From contig JBBAFU010000016.1 of assembly GCA_041655275.1 (NCBI GenBank), forward strand, positions 1-49,397: a stretch of DNA of 49,397 nucleotides, in the 5' to 3' direction. Every line of letters begins with the position of its first letter. The stretch's first letter is position 1. Shown here piece after piece: positions 1 through 8,259 of the stretch. The DNA is from JAJYRX01 sp041655275. Its GTDB lineage: Bacteria; Pseudomonadota; Gammaproteobacteria; Burkholderiales; Burkholderiaceae_B. The position numbers and the translations under genes are program-made. The notes beneath the pieces are model-generated. The model saw only the letters and a program-made list of their open reading frames with translations, searched no databases and was not told where the DNA came from.

Positions 1-1234
1 ACAGGTTGTTGTTCGCGCTGTACACACCGATGCAGATGAAGAACAGCACCGCCGGATAGATCAGCCGGTACGGAATCGTCAGCATGCGCACCCACATGCC
101 GATGAGCGGCAGGTTCAGCACCAGCAGAAGGAAGTTGCCGATCCAGAAGCTCGCAATCAGCCCCCAGAACACCGTCGGGTGCTCCATCATCATCTGCGGA
201 CCCGGCTGGATGTTGTGGATCATCAGCGCGCCCAGCATCAGCGCCATCACCGCATCGCCCGGAATGCCCAGCGTGAGCGTCGGGATGAAGGCCGTGATCG
301 CCGCCGAGCTGTTGGCCGACTCCGGCCCCGCCACCCCTTCGATGGCCCCGCGACCGAAGCGGCGCGGCTCCTTGGCCAGCTTCTTCTCGGCCGCATAGCT
401 CATGAACGAGGCAATCGTGCCGCCCGTGCCCGGCAGCAGGCCAAAGAACGAACCCAGCCCCGCACCGCGCGCAATCGCCCCGCCCGTGCCCTTGAGCTCG
501 CTGCGCCCGCGCCACAGCGTGCGCATGTTCAGCTTCGCCTCGATGATGCTCGCACCAATGCCCAGGCGATTCACGCTGCCCAGCACATCGGCCACGCCAA
601 ACAGCCCCATCGCCAGCGCCACCAGCGACAGGCCATCCTGCAGTTCGGGAATGTCGAACGTGAAGCGCGCCACCCCCGTATTGATGTCTATGCCCACCAC
701 GCCCAGGATCAGCCCCACCAGCACCATGGCCACGCCCTTGAGCGCCGAGCCCGTGCTCAGCGTGGACGCCGCCAGCAGCCCCAGCAGCATGAGCGAGAAA
801 TACTCCGCCGGACCGAACTTGAACGCCACCTCAACCAGGATGGGGCTGAAGAACTTGGTGATGATGATGCCCACCGTCGCCCCCAGGAAGGAGGCGAACA
901 TCGCCGCAAACAGCGCCGGGCCCGCGCGCCCCTGGCGCGCCATCGGATTGCCGTCGATACAGACCACCGCGTGCGAGGCCGTGCCCGGCAGGTTGAGCAG
1001 CACCGAGGTGATCGCCCCGCCGTAGCTCGTGCCGTAATACAGGCCGGCCAGCATCATCAGCGCGCCCGCCGGATCCAGCCCGTAGGTGACCGGCAGCAGC
1101 ATGGAGATGGCCGCCAGCGCACCGATGCCGGGCAGCACCCCGATCAGGTTGCCGATGAACACCCCGATGAAGGAGTACATCAGGTTGTTGAGCGTGAGCG
1201 CCGTCGAAAAGCCCAGGATGATGGAATCAAACAT
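1..1234 (-). CDS. tctA: Tripartite tricarboxylate transporter large permease TctA (3' truncated by window)
   Basis: This is the large membrane permease of a TTT-family importer, which moves carboxylates into the cytoplasm with a periplasmic Bug receptor and TctB. The reading frame starts at the ATG complementary to 1232-1234 and runs off the left edge, so about 411 codons of a usual ~500 are visible. The translation is strongly hydrophobic and carries TctA hallmarks: an N-terminal GNLIGVLPGIGAL segment, an LPGTASHA...GNPMARQG loop near residues 82-102, and further on LLPGTGGTIASF and IPTLTLGIPGD. It starts 3 bases after the tctB stop, so the two are surely co-transcribed. The matching receptor is probably the Bug gene two genes upstream. 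The substrate cannot be read from sequence. Confidence 0.93.
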   Translation of the reverse strand, partial: MFDSIILGFSTALTLNNLMYSFIGVFIGNLIGVLPGIGALAAISMLLPVTYGLDPAGALMMLAGLYYGTSYGGAITSVLLNLPGTASHAVVCIDGNPMARQGRAGPALFAAMFASFLGATVGIIITKFFSPILVEVAFKFGPAEYFSLMLLGLLAASTLSTGSALKGVAMVLVGLILGVVGIDINTGVARFTFDIPELQDGLSLVALAMGLFGVADVLGSVNRLGIGASIIEAKLNMRTLWRGRSELKGTGGAIARGAGLGSFFGLLPGTGGTIASFMSYAAEKKLAKEPRRFGRGAIEGVAGPESANSSAAITAFIPTLTLGIPGDAVMALMLGALMIHNIQPGPQMMMEHPTVFWGLIASFWIGNFLLLVLNLPLIGMWVRMLTIPYRLIYPAVLFFICIGVYSANNNL

Positions 1235-1237
1235 GGC

Positions 1238-1696
1238 CTAGCCCCAGGTGAACAGGCGAAACTGCATCTGCAGCCCGTAGTGGAAGATGCCCACCGCCAT
1301 CAGCGTGATGACCGCTGAGAGCCCCGCAGCTGCCTTCAGACTGTTGCTGCGGTCTCCCAGCGCGGAGACGAACACCAGCATGAAGGTGGCCGGCACCAGT
1401 CCGCCGTACTTGCCCAGCACGATGAACAGCACCACGCCCACGACCACGAAGGTCCAGGCGCGAAACTGCGGCGCCAGCTTCGTGGTGGACACCTCGCCGT
1501 CTTCCGGTGCCGGCGAGGCCAGGATCAGTGTGCTGATGAGAATGAGCATGCTGCCCAGCAGCAGGGGAAAATAGCCCGGCCCCATGCGCGCAAGCGTGCG
1601 CACTTCGTAATTCAGGCTGCCCAGTACCGTGCCCAGACCGATGAGCATCATCAGCCCGGCGGCGTAGACCTCATTCTTGTTGATCTTCAGTCGCAT
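1238..1696 (-). CDS. tctB: Tripartite tricarboxylate transporter small permease TctB
   Basis: This 152-residue protein is the small membrane subunit of the TTT importer. Four hydrophobic segments are visible (about 10-28, 42-61, 80-102 and 115-145), separated by a charged loop near residues 62-75. The family signature RMGPGYFPLLLG lies at about residues 38-49 and identifies TctB well despite the low conservation of the family. It lies between the VOC gene upstream and tctA downstream, with a 3-base gap to tctA. In this operon the receptor gene is separated from tctB by the VOC gene instead of being adjacent. Confidence 0.9.
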   Translation of the reverse strand: MRLKINKNEVYAAGLMMLIGLGTVLGSLNYEVRTLARMGPGYFPLLLGSMLILISTLILASPAPEDGEVSTTKLAPQFRAWTFVVVGVVLFIVLGKYGGLVPATFMLVFVSALGDRSNSLKAAAGLSAVITLMAVGIFHYGLQMQFRLFTWG

Positions 1697-1732
1697 GACT
1701 TACCCATATTTTCCCGGATCGGACATTCTATC

Positions 1733-1751
1733 GCGGACCATCACGGTCCGC
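1733..1751. repeat. Small hairpin at the end of the VOC gene
   Basis: GCGGACC and GGTCCGC form a perfect 7-bp inverted repeat around a 5-base loop, overlapping the stop codon of the VOC gene and lying just upstream of tctB. There is no T-tract, so it is more likely an mRNA processing or stability element than a full terminator. Function is inferred from position only. Confidence 0.35.
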
Positions 1752-2643
1752 AGCCCTGCTCCGCATGAAAGCATAGTGCCACACCGCCGGCGTACTCGCG
1801 CGCGACGAACAGATTGCCATCGTTCTCGACAAACGGTACTGCATTTGCCTGCAACACTGCACGCGCCTTCGCCGGATCGGCCACCGACACGCTGATGGCG
1901 GCAGGAAACGGCAGTACCGGCGCCGTGGCGGCGGGCCAGCCCGGCGGCATGGCATCCGCCGGCATCAGCATCAGCCGGCCCTGAGCCAGTTGAAACGCCA
2001 GGCCCCGGCCCAGGGTCCGGGCATCCATGCCCAGATAGCGCGCATAGCGTTGGCCGGCCTCGTGCAGATCCGCCACCTGCACAACAACCCCGGTGAACGC
2101 CTGCGCGCTGTTGGGATGTGCGAGCAGATGCGCCTGCCACAGCCACTGTGGTGTTTCGTGGCGCAGCAGGAAGACCATGCCTTCGGGCATTTCCGCAGGC
2201 GGCACACGCACCTGGCTGAAGACGACCAGTTGGGGCCCCTGAGGGGTGTCAGCATAACGCCGCAGGTCCGCCGGCAGCGCCGAAAACCCGCGGGCGCGCA
2301 GGGCTGTCAGGGACGCCTCGGGCTCCTCGCAGCCCAGCGCCATGATATGCAGGCCGACATGATGCTCCAGCCCCTTGTCCACCCCGCGCGCATCCAGTGA
2401 AGGATCGACGATCCCGAGCAGCTCGATATAGCCACGGGTCAGCATGGCACAGCGGTTGGCCGTGCCGCGCGGCGTGGATTGGCCGGTTTGCGGATCGATG
2501 CTGGCATGCTGCGACTGCGGTGTGAGCTGAAAACCCAGGCGCTCGTAGCACCGGGCAACCTCATCCAGCGAGTGCGCGAAGATGCCGGCATGATCAAGTC
2601 CGGTCGTGAAGCGCGTATCAGGGGCAGTGGACTGGGGCATCAT
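1741..2643 (-). CDS. VOC-superfamily (glyoxalase-like) protein
   Basis: This 300-residue protein belongs to the vicinal-oxygen-chelate fold, best matching the glyoxalase-like domain group (PF13468 type). LDHAGIFAHS near residues 16-25 gives a first putative metal His. The stretch ending YIELLG and the VGLHIMAL strand supply a Glu and second His at the usual spacing for a metal site. A second, weaker half begins near residue 175 (FTGVVVQVADLHEAG), as expected for a duplicated VOC protein. It is embedded between the Bug receptor (9-base gap) and tctB, so it probably acts on the imported compound or a product of it. VOC enzymes include dioxygenases, isomerases and lyases, so the reaction is unknown. 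Confidence 0.8.
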   Translation of the reverse strand: MMPQSTAPDTRFTTGLDHAGIFAHSLDEVARCYERLGFQLTPQSQHASIDPQTGQSTPRGTANRCAMLTRGYIELLGIVDPSLDARGVDKGLEHHVGLHIMALGCEEPEASLTALRARGFSALPADLRRYADTPQGPQLVVFSQVRVPPAEMPEGMVFLLRHETPQWLWQAHLLAHPNSAQAFTGVVVQVADLHEAGQRYARYLGMDARTLGRGLAFQLAQGRLMLMPADAMPPGWPAATAPVLPFPAAISVSVADPAKARAVLQANAVPFVENDGNLFVAREYAGGVALCFHAEQGCGP

Positions 2644-2652
2644 GGAAACCGC

Positions 2653-3636
2653 TCAATCGACGCGGGCGCCGGAAATCTCGACCACCTTGGCCCAGCGCTC
2701 GATGTCGGCCGCATGGATCTTCGCAAAGGTATCGAGGCTCATGTCCTCGGGCGGCGTGATGCCCTGGGACTGACGCAGCCAGGCATCGAAGTCAGGACGC
2801 TTCACAATGGTGGTGATTTCCTTGTTCAGGCGCTGCTGGATGGCCTCGGGCAGTCCGGCCGGACCGAAGATGCCATACCAGGTCGTGCTTTGATAGCCGG
2901 GCAGATCGCAGCCTTCCGCAATGGTGAGCACGCCGGGCAGTGCATCAACCGGCGAGCTCTGTGTCACACCAAGCGCCCGCAGCGTGCCTTTCTGGATGAA
3001 GCCCATGCTGGGCGCCACCTGATTGAAGAAGAAATCCACCTCGCCGGCCAGCAGCGCCGTCATCGCCGGCCCCTGGCCGCGATACGGGATGTGCATGACA
3101 TTGACATCAGCCATGTTGGCGAACAGGGCGCCGGCCAGATGCCCGGAGGCACCATTGCCGGTGGACGAGAAATTGAGCTCGCCCGGCTTTGCCTTCGCAA
3201 GCGCGATCAAATCCTTGCAGGTGTGGATATCCGGATGCTTCTCGGGATTCACGAGCAGGACATTGGGCACATCACCCAGGATGGCGATGCGGGTGAAATC
3301 CTTTTCGACATCGAAAGGCAGCGTGGCATACAGGGATTTGTTGATGGCATGTGTGCCCGACGTGCTCAGCATGATGGTATAGCCATCCGGCGTCGCACGG
3401 GCCACGACATCTGCCGCGACGTTGCCGCCCGCACCAGTGCGGTTCTCGGCGATGAAGGTCACGCCCATGGACTTGCTGAGCTCCTCACCCAGCTTGCGGG
3501 CATAGATATCCGTTCCGGCCCCACCGGGGAAGCCGCCGATGATGGTGATGGGCCGGTTGGGCCAGCTTTCCTGGGCCGCGGCAGGAGCCGTCAGCGCCAG
3601 TGCCAGAGCGGCGGCGAACAAAGGTTTCAATAACAT
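2653..3636 (-). CDS. Bug/TctC family periplasmic solute-binding receptor
   Basis: This is a 327-residue tripartite tricarboxylate transporter receptor of the Bug family, greatly expanded in Bordetella and relatives. A clear signal peptide ends near residue 21 (LTAPAAA-QESWP). The mature protein opens with the family pattern WPNRPITIIGGFPGGAGTD and continues with the typical GNVAADVVARATPDGYTI block and an HIPYRGQGPA motif. The ATG at 3636 is preferred because AAGGAGA lies 6 bases upstream; a GTG at 3639 is too close. It is in the same transcript as tctB and tctA and should deliver ligand to them. Known Bug ligands are carboxylates and small amides; this one is unknown. Confidence 0.93.
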   Translation of the reverse strand: MLLKPLFAAALALALTAPAAAQESWPNRPITIIGGFPGGAGTDIYARKLGEELSKSMGVTFIAENRTGAGGNVAADVVARATPDGYTIMLSTSGTHAINKSLYATLPFDVEKDFTRIAILGDVPNVLLVNPEKHPDIHTCKDLIALAKAKPGELNFSSTGNGASGHLAGALFANMADVNVMHIPYRGQGPAMTALLAGEVDFFFNQVAPSMGFIQKGTLRALGVTQSSPVDALPGVLTIAEGCDLPGYQSTTWYGIFGPAGLPEAIQQRLNKEITTIVKRPDFDAWLRQSQGITPPEDMSLDTFAKIHAADIERWAKVVEISGARVD

Positions 3637-3679
3637 CACAGTCTCCTTCGGGTGTACGACTATTTCGAAAAGCCCGGCT

Positions 3680-4936
3680 TCAGGCCGTCAGGACGGCCAC
3701 GCCGCGGGCCAGGCGTTGCATGGCGGTTTCCAGCTGCGACTCGGACGTGGCGTAGCTGATGCGGAAATACGGTGCGAGACCAAAGACACTGCCCGGTACC
3801 ACAGCCACATCATGCGCTTCGAGCAGATAGCGGCAGAATGCCGCATCGGAATCGATGCGCTGGCCATCGGGCGTGCGACGGCCGATGACACCCTCGCAGC
3901 TGGCAAACGTGTAGAAAGCGCCTTCGGGACGTCGGCAGCGAATGCCCGGCACAGCGTTCAGGGCATCGACCACCAGGTCACGGCGTCGTGCAAATGCTGC
4001 GCGTCGCTCATCCAGTACGTCCTGGGGGCCATCGAGTGCAGCAATGGCCGCCATCTGGCTGATCGAGCTGGGATTGGATGTGCTCTGGCTCTGCACAACT
4101 GCAATACCGGCAATGAGCTCGGCCGGCCCGCCCGCATAGCCCAGGCGCCAGCCGGTCATGGCGTAGGCCTTGGAAAGGCCGTTGACCGTGAGCGTGCGCG
4201 CCTTCAGGCGCGGCTCGACCTGGGCCATGGTGACAAACTCGAAACCATCGTAGATGAGGTGCTCGTAGATATCATCGCTGAGCAGCCAGACCTGGGGATG
4301 GCGCAGCAGGACGTCCGCAATCGCACGCAGATCCTCGCGGCCATAGGCGGCGCCGCTGGGATTGGACGGCGAGTTCAGCATCAGCCAGCGCGTGCGCGGT
4401 GTGATGGCCGCCTCGAGATCCTGCGGATCCAGCCGGAAACCGTTGGCTTCGCGCCCGGCCACCGCCACGGGCACACCGTCTGCGATGCGCACCATGTCGG
4501 CGTAGGACGTCCAGTACGGCGAAACCATGATGACTTCATCACCCTCATCCAGGCTGGCCATGAAGGCGTTATGGATGACTTGCTTGGCACCTGCTCCGAC
4601 GGTGATCTCGTCCAGCGCGTACTCGATCTCGTTCTCGCGCGCGAACTTGCGCTGAATGGCCTGCTTGAGCGCCACCGTGCCATCCAGCATGGTGTATTTG
4701 GTATGGCCTTCCTGAATGGCACGGATTCCGGCCTGCTTCACATGCTCGGGCGTGTCGAAGTCCGGCTCGCCGGCGCCCAGCACGATGACATCACGGCCCT
4801 GGGCTCGCAGGCGCGCCGCCGTGCTGCCGATGCGCAGGATTTCGGAAACGGCGATGTGATCCAGGCGCCGGGCTGCGCGGAAGACCGGCGCCTGCGCGAC
4901 ATCGCTTGGAGAGACGAGGGAAGAATCGATCGACAT
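3680..4936 (-). CDS. PLP-dependent class I/II aminotransferase (aspartate aminotransferase-like)
   Basis: This 418-residue fold-type I aminotransferase carries the class I/II hallmarks: a glycine-rich GAGEPDFDTPEHV segment, LNSPSNPSGAAY, the Schiff-base lysine in NGLSKAYAMTGWRLGY, and a C-terminal FRISYATS arginine that normally binds the substrate alpha-carboxylate. It transfers an amino group between an amino acid and a 2-oxo acid in the cytoplasm. It lies 11 bases after the GntR regulator gene and 43 bases before the Bug receptor, in a transport operon. That suggests it acts on the imported compound or on its 2-oxo acid product. Substrate specificity (aspartate, aromatic or other) cannot be set by eye. 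Confidence 0.92.
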   Translation of the reverse strand: MSIDSSLVSPSDVAQAPVFRAARRLDHIAVSEILRIGSTAARLRAQGRDVIVLGAGEPDFDTPEHVKQAGIRAIQEGHTKYTMLDGTVALKQAIQRKFARENEIEYALDEITVGAGAKQVIHNAFMASLDEGDEVIMVSPYWTSYADMVRIADGVPVAVAGREANGFRLDPQDLEAAITPRTRWLMLNSPSNPSGAAYGREDLRAIADVLLRHPQVWLLSDDIYEHLIYDGFEFVTMAQVEPRLKARTLTVNGLSKAYAMTGWRLGYAGGPAELIAGIAVVQSQSTSNPSSISQMAAIAALDGPQDVLDERRAAFARRRDLVVDALNAVPGIRCRRPEGAFYTFASCEGVIGRRTPDGQRIDSDAAFCRYLLEAHDVAVVPGSVFGLAPYFRISYATSESQLETAMQRLARGVAVLTA

Positions 4937-4947
4937 GATGACAACCT

Positions 4948-5703
4948 TCAGGGTTTGGACGCCTGTGGCACATGCTGCATGAAGCGTGCCTCGGCATAAT
5001 CGGCCAGCACATTGCTGGTGTAGATTTCAGCAAAGCTGGCGCGTGTGAGCGCCACCAGCTCATCATACGAGTGTTCGATGTGCTGTGTGATGATTTCCTG
5101 TACGCCCGCAACATCTCCTTCCTGCAGCAGCCGGACGATGACGGGGTGATCGTTGCGCACCAGACTGCGACGGGTCTTCAGGTCCATCCAGCGCACGAAC
5201 CGGATGCGTTCATTCACCGAGCGCATGGCACGCACATATTCACCGTTGCCGCTCAAGGCCGCCAGACGCTCATGAAATTCTTCATCCAGGGCCAGCAGCA
5301 GGATGGTCTCTTCGTCATTATGCGGCACGGTGCGGCTTTCTTCCGTGAACCGGGCAAGCCCGCGCAAATCCTCCAGTGAAGCCCGTTCGCTCGCCTTCTG
5401 CACGACGGCCAGTTCCAGCGTAATGCGAAATTCATAGAGGTCGAAGATCTGCTTGGGGTCCAGCGGGCGAACGGTGTAGCCGCGATTGGCCGTGGCTACC
5501 AGAAAGCCGTCGGCAGCGATACGACTGAGGGCTTCGCGCACGGGCGTACGGCTGACTCCCAGCTGACGGGCGAGTTCAACTTCGTTCACCCGTTCATCAG
5601 GCCGCAGGCGAAAAGTGGTGACCATGGCCTTGATGCGCTCATAGATGGGCGTACCGCCGGCAGGGGGTACCAGCAGCGACGAGACATCAGGAGCCATTGC
5701 CAT
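4948..5703 (-). CDS. GntR-family transcriptional regulator, FadR/FCD subfamily
   Basis: The protein has an N-terminal winged helix (about residues 18-80; ELARQLGVSRTPVREALSRI) and an all-helical FCD effector domain. The domain shows the metal-ligand pattern of the family: Asp and His in LDEEFHERL, a His in RNDHPVIVRL and a His in HIEHSYDEL. FCD regulators usually sense a carboxylate and leave DNA on binding it. I chose the ATG at 5703 rather than the upstream in-frame start at 5748. The longer form would translate through a -10-like TATATT and the repeated ACACAGTTT boxes, which look like the promoter and operator. It heads the aminotransferase-TTT operon and faces the 2-hydroxyacid dehydrogenase, so it probably controls both. 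Confidence 0.88.
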   Translation of the reverse strand: MAMAPDVSSLLVPPAGGTPIYERIKAMVTTFRLRPDERVNEVELARQLGVSRTPVREALSRIAADGFLVATANRGYTVRPLDPKQIFDLYEFRITLELAVVQKASERASLEDLRGLARFTEESRTVPHNDEETILLLALDEEFHERLAALSGNGEYVRAMRSVNERIRFVRWMDLKTRRSLVRNDHPVIVRLLQEGDVAGVQEIITQHIEHSYDELVALTRASFAEIYTSNVLADYAEARFMQHVPQASKP

Positions 5704-5715
5704 TGCACACCTTGC

Positions 5716-5747
5716 TGTACACAGTTTCGAACACAGTTTAATATACA
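5716..5747. promoter_or_regulatory. Putative GntR operator: two direct repeats flanked by TGTACA/TATACA
   Basis: ACACAGTTT occurs twice exactly, at 5719-5727 and 5731-5739, with a 12-bp period. The pair is flanked by TGTACA (5716-5721) and TATACA (5742-5747). On the minus strand a TATATT (5745-5740) could be the -10 of the regulator operon, so a bound protein would block transcription. The site lies between the divergent regulator and dehydrogenase genes. Assignment to this GntR protein is inference. Confidence 0.5.
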
Positions 5748-5783
5748 CCCGGGACGGACCTGAAATCCATCGAAAACCATCGC

Positions 5784-5806
5784 TTCAGGCCTGAATTCGG
5801 GAATTC
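5784..5806. repeat. Palindrome and paired GAATTC in the divergent promoter region
   Basis: TTCAGGCCTGAA (5784-5795) is a perfect 12-bp palindrome, overlapping the first of two GAATTC boxes (5793-5798 and 5801-5806). It lies 22 bases upstream of the dehydrogenase start and could be a second regulatory site. No protein can be assigned. Confidence 0.3.
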
Positions 5807-5827
5807 ACTGATAAGACACAGCACGCC

Positions 5828-6808
5828 ATGACTTCACGCACGCTTCCTCCTCGAGACCAGATCACCCTGTGCTTCGCGCACGCTGCCTACCGCATGAAGG
5901 AGCGCTTCGATGCGCGCAACACCGGCATGCGCAGCGTCGAAGTGCGCACCGCCGATGACCTGCAGGCCGCCGCCGGCCAGGCCGATGTGATGGTGGTCTC
6001 GGGAATGTGGACCAATGATCTGATCGCCCAGGCGCCGCGCCTGGCCTTTGTCCAGTCCATCAGCGCCGGGGTCGATCAATATTCCCGCGAGCAATTTGAG
6101 GCCGCAGGCATTCGCCTGGCCAGCGCCCAGGGGGCAAACGAGCGCGCCGTGGCCGAACACGCCATGGGCCTGATGCTCAGCCTGTCACGCCAGATCTCGC
6201 TGGCCCGTGACAATCAGCGCAACCGTTTCTGGCGCGGCATGATCTCCGAAATCGCCCGGCGCGAAGACGAGCTCGGGGGCAAGACCCTGGTCATTGTCGG
6301 CATGGGGCGCATAGGCTCACGCCTGGCGCAGCTTGCGCGCGCCTTCGACATGCATGTCATTGGTGTGAAGCGCGATATCACGCGCGGTGTGGAAGCGGCC
6401 AACGAAGCGATGCCCCAGGCCGAACTCGGGCAGGCGCTGGCACGCGCGGATTACGTGGCCCTGACCTGTCCGCTCACGCCGGACACCGAAGGGCTCATGG
6501 ATGCCGTCGCCTTTGCCGCGATGAAGCCTTCGGCCTATCTCGTCAATGTGGCGCGCGGACGCGTGGTGGATGAAACCGCACTCATGGAGGCCTTGCATAA
6601 CGGCACGATTGCGGGTGCCGCCATCGATTGCACACACGAAGAACCGCTGCCCGAAGGCTCGCCCCTCTGGGATTGTCCGGACCTGATCATCACGCCGCAC
6701 ACCGCCGGCGAAACCCGGCGTTACGAAGACAATGTCATCGACATCCTGCTTGAAAACCTCGAGCGGCTGTGGAAAGGCGAAGCCGGGCTGCGCAACCAGA
6801 TCATCTGA
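5828..6808 (+). CDS. D-2-hydroxyacid dehydrogenase family protein
   Basis: This 326-residue NAD(P)-dependent dehydrogenase interconverts a 2-oxo acid and a D-2-hydroxy acid in the cytoplasm. The nucleotide-binding motif is GMGRIGSRLAQLARAF (about residues 159-174). The catalytic set is present: Arg in NVARGRVVDE, Glu in CTHEEPLPEGSPLW and His in ITPHTAGETRR. The length is usual for the family. It is transcribed divergently from the GntR-aminotransferase-TTT operon. Together these could import a compound and interconvert its amino, oxo and hydroxy forms, though that link rests on position. No strong ribosome-binding site precedes the ATG. Confidence 0.92.
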   Translation: MTSRTLPPRDQITLCFAHAAYRMKERFDARNTGMRSVEVRTADDLQAAAGQADVMVVSGMWTNDLIAQAPRLAFVQSISAGVDQYSREQFEAAGIRLASAQGANERAVAEHAMGLMLSLSRQISLARDNQRNRFWRGMISEIARREDELGGKTLVIVGMGRIGSRLAQLARAFDMHVIGVKRDITRGVEAANEAMPQAELGQALARADYVALTCPLTPDTEGLMDAVAFAAMKPSAYLVNVARGRVVDETALMEALHNGTIAGAAIDCTHEEPLPEGSPLWDCPDLIITPHTAGETRRYEDNVIDILLENLERLWKGEAGLRNQII

Positions 6809-6820
6809 TGGTTCTTCACT

Positions 6821-7822
6821 TCAGGGAATGACGAGAATGCGCCCGCGCACCTCCTGACTCACCAGCGCAGCGAAAGCGGTATCGGCTTCGGCCAGCGGAT
6901 AGCGGGCACCCTCACGTGCCCGCAAGCCGCCTTCGGCCAGACTGCGATTGATGGCGCGGGCTGCCTGTGCCAGATCAGCAACACCGGCATTGCTGATGGC
7001 AAAGCCGCACAGACGCACATCACGCGTATAGACATCACCCACCGGCAGCACGGGCCGGCTGCGCCCCAGGCCCGCCATGATAATGACGCGGCCACGTGGA
7101 CGCATCTGCCCGAGCACCTCGGCAAACGCGTAATGCCCGCTGGTATCCCACCAGACATCGATGCCTTCGGGGGCCAGCCGGCGCAAGCGCGCATAACGAT
7201 CGGGCGCCTGATAGTCGAGCACGGCAGAAGCACCGTTGGCCAGGCAGTCGGCGTGATCCGCCGATGCGGCCGTGGCAATCACCCGGGCACCGGCGCGTGC
7301 GGCCATATGCACCACGGCCGAGCCCACGCCGCCGGCCGCCCCTTCAACAAATACGCACTCGCCGGCGCGCAGATTCGCCTCGCGCCACAGGCCCAGCCAG
7401 GCCGTGGCGGCGCAATGCAGCACCGCCACGGCATCGTGCGCCGTCACCCCGGCAGGCAGGCGATATGCGCGGTCGACAGGGACAAGCACATATTCCGACA
7501 ACACGCCCTGGCGGCCGCCATGGCCCAGCGAGTTGCTCCAGAGCACATCACCCGCCTGAATACCGCTGACACCGGGCCCCGCCGCGACCACCCTGCCGAC
7601 GACATCGCGCCCCGGAACAAAGGGGAACGGCAGATGCGTGCGATAGGCACCGGAACATACGAAGACGTCCACCGGGTTGAGCGCCGCTGCCTGCATGCGC
7701 AGCAGCACGTCGGTGGGGCCGGGCTGCGGCACGGGAAGCCGGCCCAGGTGCAGCGCTTCCGGGCCGCCGTGTGCCGTTATCCAGGCGGCATGCATATCTG
7801 CCGGCAAATGCGCGGCAGTCAT
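6821..7822 (-). CDS. Quinone oxidoreductase-like medium-chain dehydrogenase/reductase
   Basis: This 333-residue protein of the MDR superfamily, zeta-crystallin/QOR branch, is NADPH-dependent and probably reduces quinones or enones. The GroES-like domain includes ALNPVDVFVCSGAYRT and FPFVPGRDVVGRVVAAG. The Rossmann motif is VEGAAGGVGSAVVHMAARAGARV. The structural zinc-binding cysteine cluster of true alcohol dehydrogenases is absent, as in QOR enzymes. It ends 12 bases from the convergent dehydrogenase gene. Its physiological substrate is unknown. Confidence 0.88.
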   Translation of the reverse strand: MTAAHLPADMHAAWITAHGGPEALHLGRLPVPQPGPTDVLLRMQAAALNPVDVFVCSGAYRTHLPFPFVPGRDVVGRVVAAGPGVSGIQAGDVLWSNSLGHGGRQGVLSEYVLVPVDRAYRLPAGVTAHDAVAVLHCAATAWLGLWREANLRAGECVFVEGAAGGVGSAVVHMAARAGARVIATAASADHADCLANGASAVLDYQAPDRYARLRRLAPEGIDVWWDTSGHYAFAEVLGQMRPRGRVIIMAGLGRSRPVLPVGDVYTRDVRLCGFAISNAGVADLAQAARAINRSLAEGGLRAREGARYPLAEADTAFAALVSQEVRGRILVIP

Positions 7823-7852
7823 GCTCGGGGGCGCGCAATCAGGGACACACTA

Positions 7853-8185
7853 TCAGGGACGCACGACAAGGTTGTTGCGCACCTGGGTCACGCCGCGTAC
7901 CGACCGCGCCACCTCGCCCGCCCGCTGCTTTTCACGCTCGGACTTCGCAAAGCCGGACAATTGCACCACACCGGCACTGATGGTCTTCACATTGATGTTC
8001 AGTGCCGATGTGGCGGGATCACTGGCCAGCTTGGTCTTGATGGTGGCCGTGACCGCCGACCCGTCGATGTACTGCCCGACGGTTTCCTGTTCGCGGGCTA
8101 CGGTGCACCCTCCGAGCAGGGCGATGCCGACGCCTGCCGCCAATGCGAACCGGACAAAGCGGGTTGAAAAAGACTTGTCCAACAT
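7853..8185 (-). CDS. BON-domain lipoprotein (OsmY-like)
   Basis: This is a 110-residue envelope protein. A lipobox is visible (ALLGGC-T, Cys near residue 27) after a short hydrophobic segment, so it should be lipid-anchored in the periplasm. Residues ~40-110 form a single BON domain: VTATIKTKLASDP, then NVKTISAGVVQLSGF, then VRGVTQVRNNLVV. BON domains bind phospholipid membranes, and OsmY-type proteins are induced by osmotic stress. An AGGAG precedes the ATG. It lies 30 bases after the QOR-like gene start, in the same direction. The specific role is unknown. Confidence 0.9.
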   Translation of the reverse strand: MLDKSFSTRFVRFALAAGVGIALLGGCTVAREQETVGQYIDGSAVTATIKTKLASDPATSALNINVKTISAGVVQLSGFAKSEREKQRAGEVARSVRGVTQVRNNLVVRP

Positions 8186-8259
8186 GATGGCTCCTGTTTG
8201 TTGCAGACCAGAGATTCAAGGTAGCGCCCGCATCGCGCGGGGTCAAGCGTGCAATGCCT

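Noticed and set aside
179..1318. Long plus-strand frame (379 codons) over the tctA region
   Set aside because: It is Arg/His/Gln-rich antisense of tctA and tctB, typical of a shadow frame in GC-rich DNA.
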